The translations under genes were made by a program, and so were the position numbers. The notes under the pieces were generated by a model, which was not told the DNA's origin, ran no database searches, and was given only the letters and a program-made list of their open reading frames with translations. Shown piece by piece: positions 54,957 through 62,745 of a DNA stretch of 64,000 nucleotides (position 1 is the first letter of the stretch; each line of letters opens with the position of its first letter). The stretch covers positions 1 through 64,000 of the forward strand of contig NZ_JACFRN010000004.1 of NCBI RefSeq assembly GCF_016100975.1, given 5' to 3'. The stretch is from Lactobacillus sp. W8174 (GTDB lineage Bacteria; Bacillota; Bacilli; Lactobacillales; Lactobacillaceae).

Positions 54957-56078
54957 CTATCTTGGCAAACGTTCATTTCTCAATAAAAAGCGTTGAAATG
55001 GTTGATGAGGCTCAGTTTGATACCAATAAGCTACTGTTGCAATATCATCTGAACGTTCAAACAGACCAATATCATCATTACCTATATCTTGAAAAGTAAC
55101 TTTTAATTTTTTAGTAAAAGCTATTGGATCAGGCAAATGCCATCGGTACAACCCATGTTCTGGTAAGCCATCATTACCACAAGCATGAACAGAATTAGGA
55201 TCTGGTTTTCCTGCACTAAACATATCCCGCGAATGGTCTTGAGTTTCGTGAAACGGATAACCTTGATAGGCAGTTGAAAATGTATGAGTTTCTGGCAAAT
55301 GACCATATTCCTGTTTTTGAAAAGCCCAAGCACCACCAAAATAATCTTCTGCCCCAGTTGAAGTTACAGTAGGATATTGATTATCTTCATCAATATAAAA
55401 TTTAAATTCACCTTCACCCCACCAATATCTTTGTAAAGCACAAAGAGCCATATATGTGCCCACGTAATAGCCTTTGCCCTTTACTCCATCAAGTAAAGTA
55501 TAATCTTGTCCTATTTTTACTGGATTTTCGCGGTTCCAAAGCGCATGAAAATACAACAAATCTTCAGTTTTGGCTTTTTTAACATAATTTATAGTATAGA
55601 AAAAGTGTTTAAGAAATCCAGGGTGTTCATTTGTAATAGTAATTTTTGCATGTTTGTTAAAGGGCATTTTAAAGTAAGAATTCATGCCACCAAAGGGATT
55701 TACAACAATTGGTATAGAATTAACTATACATCTAGTTCCAAAACCATTACAGAAGAAGTCACCCAATGGGACTTCTACAGAAGGATTTTGCTCATTGTCC
55801 CAGTAAATTCTCAACACTAAATCCCTCAAAACAAAACTTCCCTTAGTTGTCTTGTCTGTAACTGTAAACCACATATGGCGAATTTCTCCTGGCCCAATAA
55901 TGTCAGCTAATGTTACTGTTTCTCCCTGTTCAAGTGAAATATCAGCACTTCCTTTTCTTTGTGGTCCTAGCTTGCCGGTTGCCATTGCTGCCTTTCCAGG
56001 AGCCCCTGTCTTATTTTCGGCAGAAATAGTCCTGCTTTGTTCATTTTTAAAATGTAATACATCATCTAAAGAGCTCAT
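54957..56078 (-). CDS. GH172 (DUF2961) glycoside hydrolase-like protein
   Basis: Protein of 373 aa matching the DUF2961/GH172 family, whose characterised members include difructose dianhydride I synthase/hydrolase and alpha-D-fructofuranosidases or alpha-D-arabinofuranosidases. N-terminal GPGEIRHMWFT, VPLGDFFCNGFG, then WWGEGEFKFYIDED (Glu222) and TSTGAEDYFGGAWAF (Glu244) are family-type; these two glutamates are the likely catalytic pair. There is no signal peptide, so it acts in the cytoplasm. It is the last gene of a LevR-controlled mannose-family PTS operon (10 bases after EIIA), implying that its substrate is the PTS-imported, probably phosphorylated, sugar. Confidence 0.88.
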   Translation of the reverse strand: MSSLDDVLHFKNEQSRTISAENKTGAPGKAAMATGKLGPQRKGSADISLEQGETVTLADIIGPGEIRHMWFTVTDKTTKGSFVLRDLVLRIYWDNEQNPSVEVPLGDFFCNGFGTRCIVNSIPIVVNPFGGMNSYFKMPFNKHAKITITNEHPGFLKHFFYTINYVKKAKTEDLLYFHALWNRENPVKIGQDYTLLDGVKGKGYYVGTYMALCALQRYWWGEGEFKFYIDEDNQYPTVTSTGAEDYFGGAWAFQKQEYGHLPETHTFSTAYQGYPFHETQDHSRDMFSAGKPDPNSVHACGNDGLPEHGLYRWHLPDPIAFTKKLKVTFQDIGNDDIGLFERSDDIATVAYWYQTEPHQPFQRFLLRNERLPR

Positions 56079-56088
56079 TCTTTACCAC

Positions 56089-56493
56089 CTACTCATCATC
56101 ATTTGAATCAGTTATATCATTTACTGATACTTGTAATAACTGCTGTCTTGCTTGATTAATTAAATTAGTGATATTAATTGGCTGATCATTTTTAACTGCA
56201 AGAGCTAGTGCTAATGCAAAGGGTAGATTAACCCCAGTGATTATATGAATCTTAGCAGATGCAAATTGACTCATAACTTGATTTACACTGCCAAAACTTA
56301 AGTCAGTAAGTATATAAAATTCGTCCGAATTATTTAATATCTTGCCAACTTTTTCCTTTAATTCATTTGTTCCTTCATTATTCATATAGGCACAAATGGC
56401 TGTGACAATTTTTTTATCTCCTGTCAGTCCAGCAAGGGTTTCTTGATAGCCCTGTGCAAGTGTATAGTGAGTTACAATAATAATCTTTTTCAT
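56089..56493 (-). CDS. PTS mannose-family EIIA
   Basis: 134 aa EIIA-man fold. Phospho-His is His9 in VTHYTLAQG (family consensus THG-x-FAxG, here with Y). Acidic C-terminal tail SNDDE. Supplies phosphate to the EIIB encoded first in the operon. Confidence 0.9.
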   Translation of the reverse strand: MKKIIIVTHYTLAQGYQETLAGLTGDKKIVTAICAYMNNEGTNELKEKVGKILNNSDEFYILTDLSFGSVNQVMSQFASAKIHIITGVNLPFALALALAVKNDQPINITNLINQARQQLLQVSVNDITDSNDDE

Positions 56494-56510
56494 TATTTTT
56501 CCTTACCTAA

Positions 56511-57329
56511 TTATTTTAAAAAGCCAAATGCTGCCCCAAACATTGCTATTACAATAAATAGTAAAATCACCCAAGTCATGTTCCACTTTTTAGATTTTAA
56601 AAGCTTATAAGCTAGCCAAACTAATAATGCTGGAATTAATTGTGGTAATATTTTATCCAACATAGGTTGAATTTGCATTGTAACTTTTCCAAATTGGAAT
56701 TTTAGTGGCGATGTAACAGATATAACGGATCCAATCAAAGAGCCTACAACTGTGATGCCTAAAACAGAAGCAGCTTCAGTTAAGTAATTTATCTTATCAC
56801 CATATTCTGTAATAACTTTAGAGCCTTGTCTATATCCAAACTCAAAACAATGCATACGTAGGAAAAAGATAATTGCTATTAAGATACCCCACAGAATAAT
56901 ACCGAATGGATTATTTTCCAAAGCCATATAAGCTGCTATTGAACCCATGATAGTTGGAATCATTGTCATTAGAAGAGAATCTCCTATTCCAGCTAGTGGT
57001 CCCATAGTACCAACTTTAAAATCATTAATAGCACTTTTAGCAGCTAACCCTTGTTTTTCTTCCATAGCAACACATGCTCCTAGAACAATAGCGGCTAACC
57101 ATGGTTGAGTATTATAATATTGAAAGTGATTGTCTAAAGCTTCTACATAATCATCATCTTTTTGATATATTTTACGTAAAATTGGGGATAGAGCATATGC
57201 AACAGAAGCCCCTTGTTGAGTCTCGTAGTTAAATGTCTCAACACTCATTAGCCAACGATAATTAGCTTTACGCAAATCTTTTTTTGTTACTATTGGGCCA
57301 TAAATATTTTCGTCTTCTTCTTTAGCCAT
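56511..57329 (-). CDS. PTS mannose-family EIID
   Basis: 272 aa. N-terminal cytoplasmic part (LTKKDLRKANYRW, ETQQGASVAYAL, MGPLAGIGDSL) typical of EIID-man, then membrane segments in the last third. One base separates it from EIIC. Length agrees with the family. Confidence 0.93.
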   Translation of the reverse strand: MAKEEDENIYGPIVTKKDLRKANYRWLMSVETFNYETQQGASVAYALSPILRKIYQKDDDYVEALDNHFQYYNTQPWLAAIVLGACVAMEEKQGLAAKSAINDFKVGTMGPLAGIGDSLLMTMIPTIMGSIAAYMALENNPFGIILWGILIAIIFFLRMHCFEFGYRQGSKVITEYGDKINYLTEAASVLGITVVGSLIGSVISVTSPLKFQFGKVTMQIQPMLDKILPQLIPALLVWLAYKLLKSKKWNMTWVILLFIVIAMFGAAFGFLK

Positions 57330-57330
57330 T

Positions 57331-58116
57331 TTATTCGTCCTCTCCTATACCTGAATTTGTATTTGCAGCCATGGCTTTAGCTTGTCCTTCTTTTTCAGCT
57401 TGCTTATAGGTTGTAAATGCAGCTGCAAAACCAATAATTGCAGCACCGATAATTGGCACTTTTAGAAAAGCAGCTAGAAAGAAACCAATTAATAAGTAAT
57501 TAACTAATTTACCTGTCGGCATATAATTTAACAGCATTGCAATACCTACGGCAGGTAACATTTCACCTGCTATAGTCAGTCCTGTCATGAACCATTTTGG
57601 CATAACTTGTAAAATAAAGTTCACGGCTGATTGACCTAAAGTGACGGCAATGAAAACTGGAATTGCTGCTGAAAGGCCAAAGAATAATGGTCCTAACCAA
57701 GTAACTGCACTCATTTTTTTAAATTGACGAGAATCTGCATAACTTTTTGCTTTTTTAGCCACGAATCCGTTTAGAATTTTAACAATAACATCTAATTGAA
57801 CTCCCAGCATTCCAACAGGTAAGCCTATTGCTAAACCAGCACTTTTACCCATTGAAACTCCAAAAGCAGTAGCAATGATCGCTGTTGTACCATAGTCTGG
57901 TACTGACGAACCACCAAAGCCAGCGACTCCTAATGACATTAGCTGAACTGTACCACCTACTAATAATCCGGTTTGTATATCTCCCATTATTATTCCGGTA
58001 AAAAGCCCCCAAAAAACAGGATAATTAACGAATAGCATAGGAATACCATAGTAATCAACGTGCTTTATAAAAGCTAAAAGCGTTAACAGAATAATTTGTA
58101 ATATTGAAAAATGCAT
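57331..58116 (-). CDS. PTS mannose-family EIIC
   Basis: 261 aa hydrophobic EIIC-man. Family features: GLFTGIIMGDIQTGLLVGGTVQLMSLG, then VPDYGTTAIIATAFGV. One-base spacing on both sides (EIIB stop, EIID start) shows tight coupling. Mannose-family EIIC members carry hexoses, hexosamines, fructose or modified sugars. Confidence 0.93.
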   Translation of the reverse strand: MHFSILQIILLTLLAFIKHVDYYGIPMLFVNYPVFWGLFTGIIMGDIQTGLLVGGTVQLMSLGVAGFGGSSVPDYGTTAIIATAFGVSMGKSAGLAIGLPVGMLGVQLDVIVKILNGFVAKKAKSYADSRQFKKMSAVTWLGPLFFGLSAAIPVFIAVTLGQSAVNFILQVMPKWFMTGLTIAGEMLPAVGIAMLLNYMPTGKLVNYLLIGFFLAAFLKVPIIGAAIIGFAAAFTTYKQAEKEGQAKAMAANTNSGIGEDE

Positions 58117-58117
58117 T

Positions 58118-58612
58118 TTAACTATTAACCTTACTTTCTAAAAACTCCTTAGTAACTTCTATTTCTTTATCAGCTGGAACATATTGAGAAAATAACTTGA
58201 CGCCTTTATCAATTAATGACTCATATACTGTTATTTCATGACTATCAGCAAAAGCTCGCTTAGAAATTTCTATGCCATTATCACGAGCTGTAGTACCGCC
58301 AATATTCAATTTTTCAATTGGAACACCGATTTTCACCAAATCCAAAAAAGTTTGTGGTTCTTTAGCCAGAACAAGTAGCTTTTCAGCATCATACTTACCA
58401 TTTTTAAAATTAGTCAAAGCCTTTTCTTCTGTAATAATGGAAATTGCATTTCCAGCTGGTCGTGCCATTTTCATAGTTGCCTTACTTATTGAATTATTTG
58501 CTGTTTCATCATCAATTACCATTACCCTGTTAGATCCAGATTGTGGAGCCCATTGAGTAACAATTATGCCATGAAGCAGTCTATTATCTATTCTTGCTAA
58601 AACAATACTCAT
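58118..58612 (-). CDS. PTS mannose-family EIIB
   Basis: 164 aa EIIB with phospho-His14 in ARIDNRLLHGIIVTQW. First gene of the operon; AAAGGA precedes the ATG. Sigma-54 promoter 63-78 bases upstream and a cre 39-52 bases upstream. Operon order EIIB-EIIC-EIID-EIIA-GH172. Confidence 0.93.
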   Translation of the reverse strand: MSIVLARIDNRLLHGIIVTQWAPQSGSNRVMVIDDETANNSISKATMKMARPAGNAISIITEEKALTNFKNGKYDAEKLLVLAKEPQTFLDLVKIGVPIEKLNIGGTTARDNGIEISKRAFADSHEITVYESLIDKGVKLFSQYVPADKEIEVTKEFLESKVNS

Positions 58613-58650
58613 TTTATTTTCCTTTCAAATGATACTAATGACTTCTATAT

Positions 58651-58664
58651 TACAATCGCTTTCA
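58651..58664 (-). promoter_or_regulatory. cre at the start site of the GH172/PTS operon
   Basis: On the minus strand TGAAAGCGATTGTA matches TGWAARCGNWWNCA at 13 of 14 positions. It lies 11 bases downstream of the -12 element, overlapping the expected start site. Confidence 0.7.
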
Positions 58665-58674
58665 CTAATTAATT

Positions 58675-58690
58675 AGCAAAAAGTGTGCCA
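58675..58690 (-). promoter_or_regulatory. Sigma-54 (-24/-12) promoter
   Basis: On the minus strand TGGCAC (58690-58685), five bases, TTGCT (58679-58675): GG and GC dinucleotides ten bases apart, the canonical RpoN pattern. Drives EIIB-EIIC-EIID-EIIA-GH172 with the LevR-type activator encoded next door. Confidence 0.88.
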
Positions 58691-58744
58691 ATTCAGTGTC
58701 AAAAAGCAGTTTGGCTTGATGTGAACCCTAAAATTAGAACAAAC

Positions 58745-58771
58745 TTGCGGGATCATATCACTTTTCCGCAA
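58745..58771. promoter_or_regulatory. Inverted repeat upstream of the sigma-54 promoter (candidate activator site)
   Basis: TTGCGG (58745-58750), 15 bases, CCGCAA (58766-58771), centred about 70 bases upstream of -24. Flanked by AAAAAGCAG (58701-58709) / CTGCTTTTT (58773-58781), which on the minus strand could alternatively form a long-range terminator for the regulator gene. Confidence 0.45.
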
Positions 58772-58814
58772 TCTGCTTTTTATATTATTTATTCCAGTTT
58801 AATACTATGATTTG

Positions 58815-58845
58815 GACACTATATCTAGGAATTATAAATAGTGTC
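58815..58845. promoter_or_regulatory. Second inverted repeat, next to the regulator gene end
   Basis: GACACTAT (58815-58822), 15 bases, ATAGTGTC (58838-58845), perfect 8-base arms. No T tract follows on the minus strand, so it is more likely an activator site or mRNA 3' structure than a terminator. Confidence 0.45.
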
Positions 58846-58851
58846 TGATTA

Positions 58852-61569
58852 TTATCTATCATAATTAAAAACTAACTCATATATATATTTTAGCTCTGTC
58901 TTAGGAATTCTAATATTATAGATTTCTTCAAGTGGGTGTAAAGCTAATTTTATTGTCTCAATCCCTTTTTCTTTTTCCTTACTGTCTGTAAAATTTCTTG
59001 GACTGTTCTCTAAGGACTGGTTGCGAATAATTCTTTCAATCATGCAACTAATATGCACATAAAGTGCCATTGTTGTTTGGTTTGATAATCTTTTATTGAG
59101 ATAATTATTCATTTTTTCAAGACAAAAACTAATGTTTTTTATAACTGCTTTAGTATCCAAAATTGTTAAGGAATTAATTACTCTTTCTATACTAAAGTTT
59201 TTAAGAATAGAATCATTAAATTTATATAAATCTTGTTTGCTTAGGATACCCTGTAAAGAATCTTTTAATGTAGTTAATTTAGATCCATTTACAAGTTGAT
59301 CAATTGAAATATATGGGATTTTTTCATATCCAGGGTTCACAGTACCTATAATTGTCAGAATATTATATTTTCTTTTAAGAGTATTTTCCTGGTCTTCTAT
59401 CTTTAATGAGTCGTAAGAATATGCCTTCACCATTATTTTGGCTTTATTTGGTAAGCTATCTTTAATCATTGTTTTTATTTTTTCAGCCGTTCCTATTCCA
59501 GTTGTACAGCAAACAATGATAACATTCTGCTTGATCATCTTAGGATATATAATACGATAATCATTATGAATAACTTGATTTAAATTTTTAGCCATAGCTG
59601 ACAAAGGTTTTTTCTTTTTAATATACTCAGCAGCAAACAATGCTAATTGGGTTGATACGTTATTAAAAATAACTATAGGAAAGTTTATTTCCGTTTTTAT
59701 TAATTCAGGTATCTTTTCTAAGGAACCCATATCTGCCATTAATATTATTCCCTTAGTGACATGTCTTACACGAATATAGTTTGCTACTTTTTGAGCTATA
59801 TCTTCAGGTTTAATATCAATTGGCATATCAAAAGAATCCAGCAATGGTTCACCTATTATTTTGTTAACCGTGTCAGCAATACTGCTTGCAGTGGAATAGC
59901 CATGTGCTAACAATATGCAATGAATTAAATTAGAATTAATATTTCTTTTTATACTTTCAAGATAAATAGTCAGAAACATTCTGTCTACTTCATCAGTATA
60001 CAAGTTCAGAGTTTTGCTTATAGTATCCAAGATTACCTGCACAATTTGCTTAACGTAGGTTACTTCATTTAATTTCGCAGTGATTTCTCTAATCAATTGG
60101 TTTTCTTTAGAAGAAATTGGCCAGTGATTCTCCTGTCGAAAATAAAAGTAATAAGAAATAGCTACAATAATGTTGCCATTAAAGTCATTATTAAAATCAT
60201 TCCGCAAATAGCCTACTTCTTGGTTAAGTGTGTTTTTTATCAAATTTAAGGGTAATTCTCCTATGTTCAAGTCATCTTTCTTAAAAATTAAATAATCACA
60301 CAGAGAGTTAACAACATCAAAAGCTTTTGATCTAAACTGTAAAAAGTCCTCTTTTTGATATAACAAGTATATCTTTTGGATCGCTTTATTAATATAATTA
60401 GTGCTATTTTCGCTTTCAATAAAGTCAGTAATTTTACTAGTAGGTTTAATATTCAAGTCCGCACTACTTTTGACTGAATTATTATTTTCAGCTAAACTTG
60501 AAGGCAAAATATCTTGTGGCAAATCCGCAAGTTTAATACTTATAATTTTAGAATTAATATCTTTTTCCAAAGCACTGGCAACAGACAATAAAATATCATT
60601 TTTTAATTGTCCAATATTATTTTGATAGTTAATATTGCTCAGCGTTAAGAAAACTTGATTATTAATTTTAAAGCTTTTGTTGATCTTTTGAGCATGTTGA
60701 ATATAAAAATAAATAATTAAAGCACGAATCTCATTTTGTGTACGCTCTTTCAAAGGAGGCATTGAAATTTGAACTGGGATTCTTCTAATAAATGTCTCTA
60801 GGAAGCTACTCTGAATATCTTCTGTAGTCGCACAAATTAACCTTACATTTACTTTTTTCTTATTTCCTGCATCTCCTAAAGCTGAAATACTGCCACTATC
60901 TAAATATGAAAAAAGTTTTTCTTGTCCTTTGGCATCTAGTCTGTGAACTTCATCTAGAAAGAGCATGCCTCCATCGGCTTCATCAAAAAGCCCAAGATGA
61001 TTACTATCTGCGCCAGTGAAAGCTCCCTTTACATAACCAAATAGAGTTCCCGTCAGCAGTTCTGGATTATCCGCATATTCCGCACAATTAAAACTGACAA
61101 ATTTACCATCTTTAGAAATGTAATCTTCTGCTACACAATATTCGAAATACTTTCGTGCGATATAGCTTTTACCTGTTCCTGTTTGTCCATTAATAAGAAT
61201 TGGTAAGCTTCCTGGGTATGATGCAGCTGCTTTGAGTTTTTTTATTTGGCTATAAAGTGATTTATCATGTCCAATTACGTTATTAAAGACATCTTCATCA
61301 CGATACTTTTTCTGTAACTCTTTTATACTGCTATACTCATTGTCTAATACACATCCTGATTTTTTCTCAGCAATTTTTTTTAAAATAAATACTGCTGGGC
61401 GTGTATTAATTTTTATTAATTCATTTTCTTTAACTAACTGATTTAGATAGTGACTAACTGTATTACGTTTAAGGCTAAGTTTTTCTGCCAAATCAGTAGT
61501 TGATAAATACTGATTGTTTTCCTGTTGGCTTTTTTTAATTAAAGTTAACACTTTTTGCTTTACATTCAT
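58852..61569 (-). CDS. LevR-type sigma-54 activator with PRD and EIIA/EIIB-like domains
   Basis: Transcriptional activator of 905 aa. N-terminal winged helix-turn-helix (about 5-60); AAA+ sigma-54 activator domain (about 90-330) with Walker A GQTGTGKS (128-135), GAFTGA (182-187) and Walker B FLDEVH (204-209); then PRD1 (about 420-530), an EIIA-man-like domain (LLAHGYSTASS), an EIIB-gat-like domain (VCCTTGIGTAEK) and PRD2 at the end. As in B. subtilis LevR, PTS-dependent phosphorylation should report sugar availability and switch on the adjacent sigma-54 promoter. It needs RpoN, not encoded here. Confidence 0.93.
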   Translation of the reverse strand: MNVKQKVLTLIKKSQQENNQYLSTTDLAEKLSLKRNTVSHYLNQLVKENELIKINTRPAVFILKKIAEKKSGCVLDNEYSSIKELQKKYRDEDVFNNVIGHDKSLYSQIKKLKAAASYPGSLPILINGQTGTGKSYIARKYFEYCVAEDYISKDGKFVSFNCAEYADNPELLTGTLFGYVKGAFTGADSNHLGLFDEADGGMLFLDEVHRLDAKGQEKLFSYLDSGSISALGDAGNKKKVNVRLICATTEDIQSSFLETFIRRIPVQISMPPLKERTQNEIRALIIYFYIQHAQKINKSFKINNQVFLTLSNINYQNNIGQLKNDILLSVASALEKDINSKIISIKLADLPQDILPSSLAENNNSVKSSADLNIKPTSKITDFIESENSTNYINKAIQKIYLLYQKEDFLQFRSKAFDVVNSLCDYLIFKKDDLNIGELPLNLIKNTLNQEVGYLRNDFNNDFNGNIIVAISYYFYFRQENHWPISSKENQLIREITAKLNEVTYVKQIVQVILDTISKTLNLYTDEVDRMFLTIYLESIKRNINSNLIHCILLAHGYSTASSIADTVNKIIGEPLLDSFDMPIDIKPEDIAQKVANYIRVRHVTKGIILMADMGSLEKIPELIKTEINFPIVIFNNVSTQLALFAAEYIKKKKPLSAMAKNLNQVIHNDYRIIYPKMIKQNVIIVCCTTGIGTAEKIKTMIKDSLPNKAKIMVKAYSYDSLKIEDQENTLKRKYNILTIIGTVNPGYEKIPYISIDQLVNGSKLTTLKDSLQGILSKQDLYKFNDSILKNFSIERVINSLTILDTKAVIKNISFCLEKMNNYLNKRLSNQTTMALYVHISCMIERIIRNQSLENSPRNFTDSKEKEKGIETIKLALHPLEEIYNIRIPKTELKYIYELVFNYDR

Positions 61570-61756
61570 TTAAATACCCCATATTTACTTACCAATTATG
61601 TTAGTTGTTTTATTAAAGCTGTTCAAGTTATGGTAATTGATGTTTAAAAATTAGTACTTATTTTTATAAGAATTAACTATTAAAAAGTACCTTTATTATC
61701 ACTTTAAAATGATTTTATAACCTTCTTTTTTACTTATATTGAAGTAAAATATAATA

Positions 61757-61770
61757 TTAAAGCGATTACA
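61757..61770 (+). promoter_or_regulatory. cre site before the esterase gene
   Basis: TTAAAGCGATTACA matches TGWAARCGNWWNCA at 13 of 14 positions, just downstream of a TATAAT -10 (61750-61755) and before the AAGGAGAG ribosome-binding site. Confidence 0.65.
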
Positions 61771-61788
61771 AAAAAGGAGAGCTGTAAC

Positions 61789-62685
61789 ATGTCAGAACCT
61801 GATTATCGAAAATTAGTTGAAGAAACACGAATTGCAATTAAAAAAGGTGATGATCAGCGCGATGCTGGATTGCCAACACAAATTCCGGAAGTAGAACGGT
61901 TTGATAATATTTCCTATGGTAAGGATCCCAAGTATCAGATACTTGATGTTTATTTACCAAAGAATAGAACCAGTGCTAAATTACCGGTAATCGTGAATAT
62001 TCACGGTGGTGGCTGGATATATGGCACCAAAGAAACCTATCAGTTTTATTGCTTGGCTCTGGCTAAAGAAGGATTTGCCGTAGTTAATGCCAATTACCGT
62101 TTAGCACCAGATGTGGTCTATCCCGGAGAACTAGATGATATCAACCGTGTATTTCACTGGGTAGCCCAAGAGGAAAATGCGACAAAATATCAATTCGATC
62201 TAAATAATGTCTTTATTGTTGGAGACAGTGCCGGCGGCCAAATGGGAGAACAAATTTTAGCAGCTTACACTAACAATGAATACCGCAAGTATTTTGGCTA
62301 TTCAGTACCCCATTTAACAATTAAAGCTGCCGCTTTAAACTGTGGCGCCTATTTCCTAACCGAAATTCCCTCATATACTGGGGCACCAGAAGCCTACTTC
62401 CGACCTGAAATTCTCTTAAATAAGCATGATGAATTAAATGCCGAACAATTTTTGACTCAAGCACTGCCACCGCTTTTCTTAATGACATGCACAAATGATT
62501 TCTTGCGTGATAATGCCTATATGCTTTCAGGCTACCTGAAGGCCAAAAATATTTACCATGAACTTCATTTCTATGGTGATAAGAAACATCCACGAGGTCA
62601 TGTTTTTCATGTTAATCAAAAAGATGAATTGGCTAAGAAATGTAATGAAGATGAGCTAAACTTCTTCCGTAAATACATTAATTAA
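61789..62685 (+). CDS. Alpha/beta-hydrolase, HSL-like esterase
   Basis: Cytoplasmic esterase of 298 aa. HGGGW oxyanion motif (72-76), nucleophile Ser147 in GDSAGG, and a C-terminal His in a RGHVFHV segment. Family members hydrolyse short acyl esters. It is divergent from the LevR-type gene and carries a cre, so it may belong to the same sugar-response set, for instance de-esterifying an acylated substrate; this is inference. Ribosome-binding site AAGGAGAG. Confidence 0.87.
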   Translation: MSEPDYRKLVEETRIAIKKGDDQRDAGLPTQIPEVERFDNISYGKDPKYQILDVYLPKNRTSAKLPVIVNIHGGGWIYGTKETYQFYCLALAKEGFAVVNANYRLAPDVVYPGELDDINRVFHWVAQEENATKYQFDLNNVFIVGDSAGGQMGEQILAAYTNNEYRKYFGYSVPHLTIKAAALNCGAYFLTEIPSYTGAPEAYFRPEILLNKHDELNAEQFLTQALPPLFLMTCTNDFLRDNAYMLSGYLKAKNIYHELHFYGDKKHPRGHVFHVNQKDELAKKCNEDELNFFRKYIN

Positions 62686-62691
62686 CAGCGC

Positions 62692-62728
62692 AAAAAACCG
62701 AACTAGCATTGTCTAGTCCGGTTTTTTT
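62692..62728. terminator. Terminator between the esterase and permease genes
   Basis: AAAAAACCGAACTAG (from 62692) / CTAGTCCGGTTTTTTT (to 62728), one mismatch; bidirectional. Confidence 0.88.
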
Positions 62729-62745
62729 ACTGTAAGTTTTTAAAT

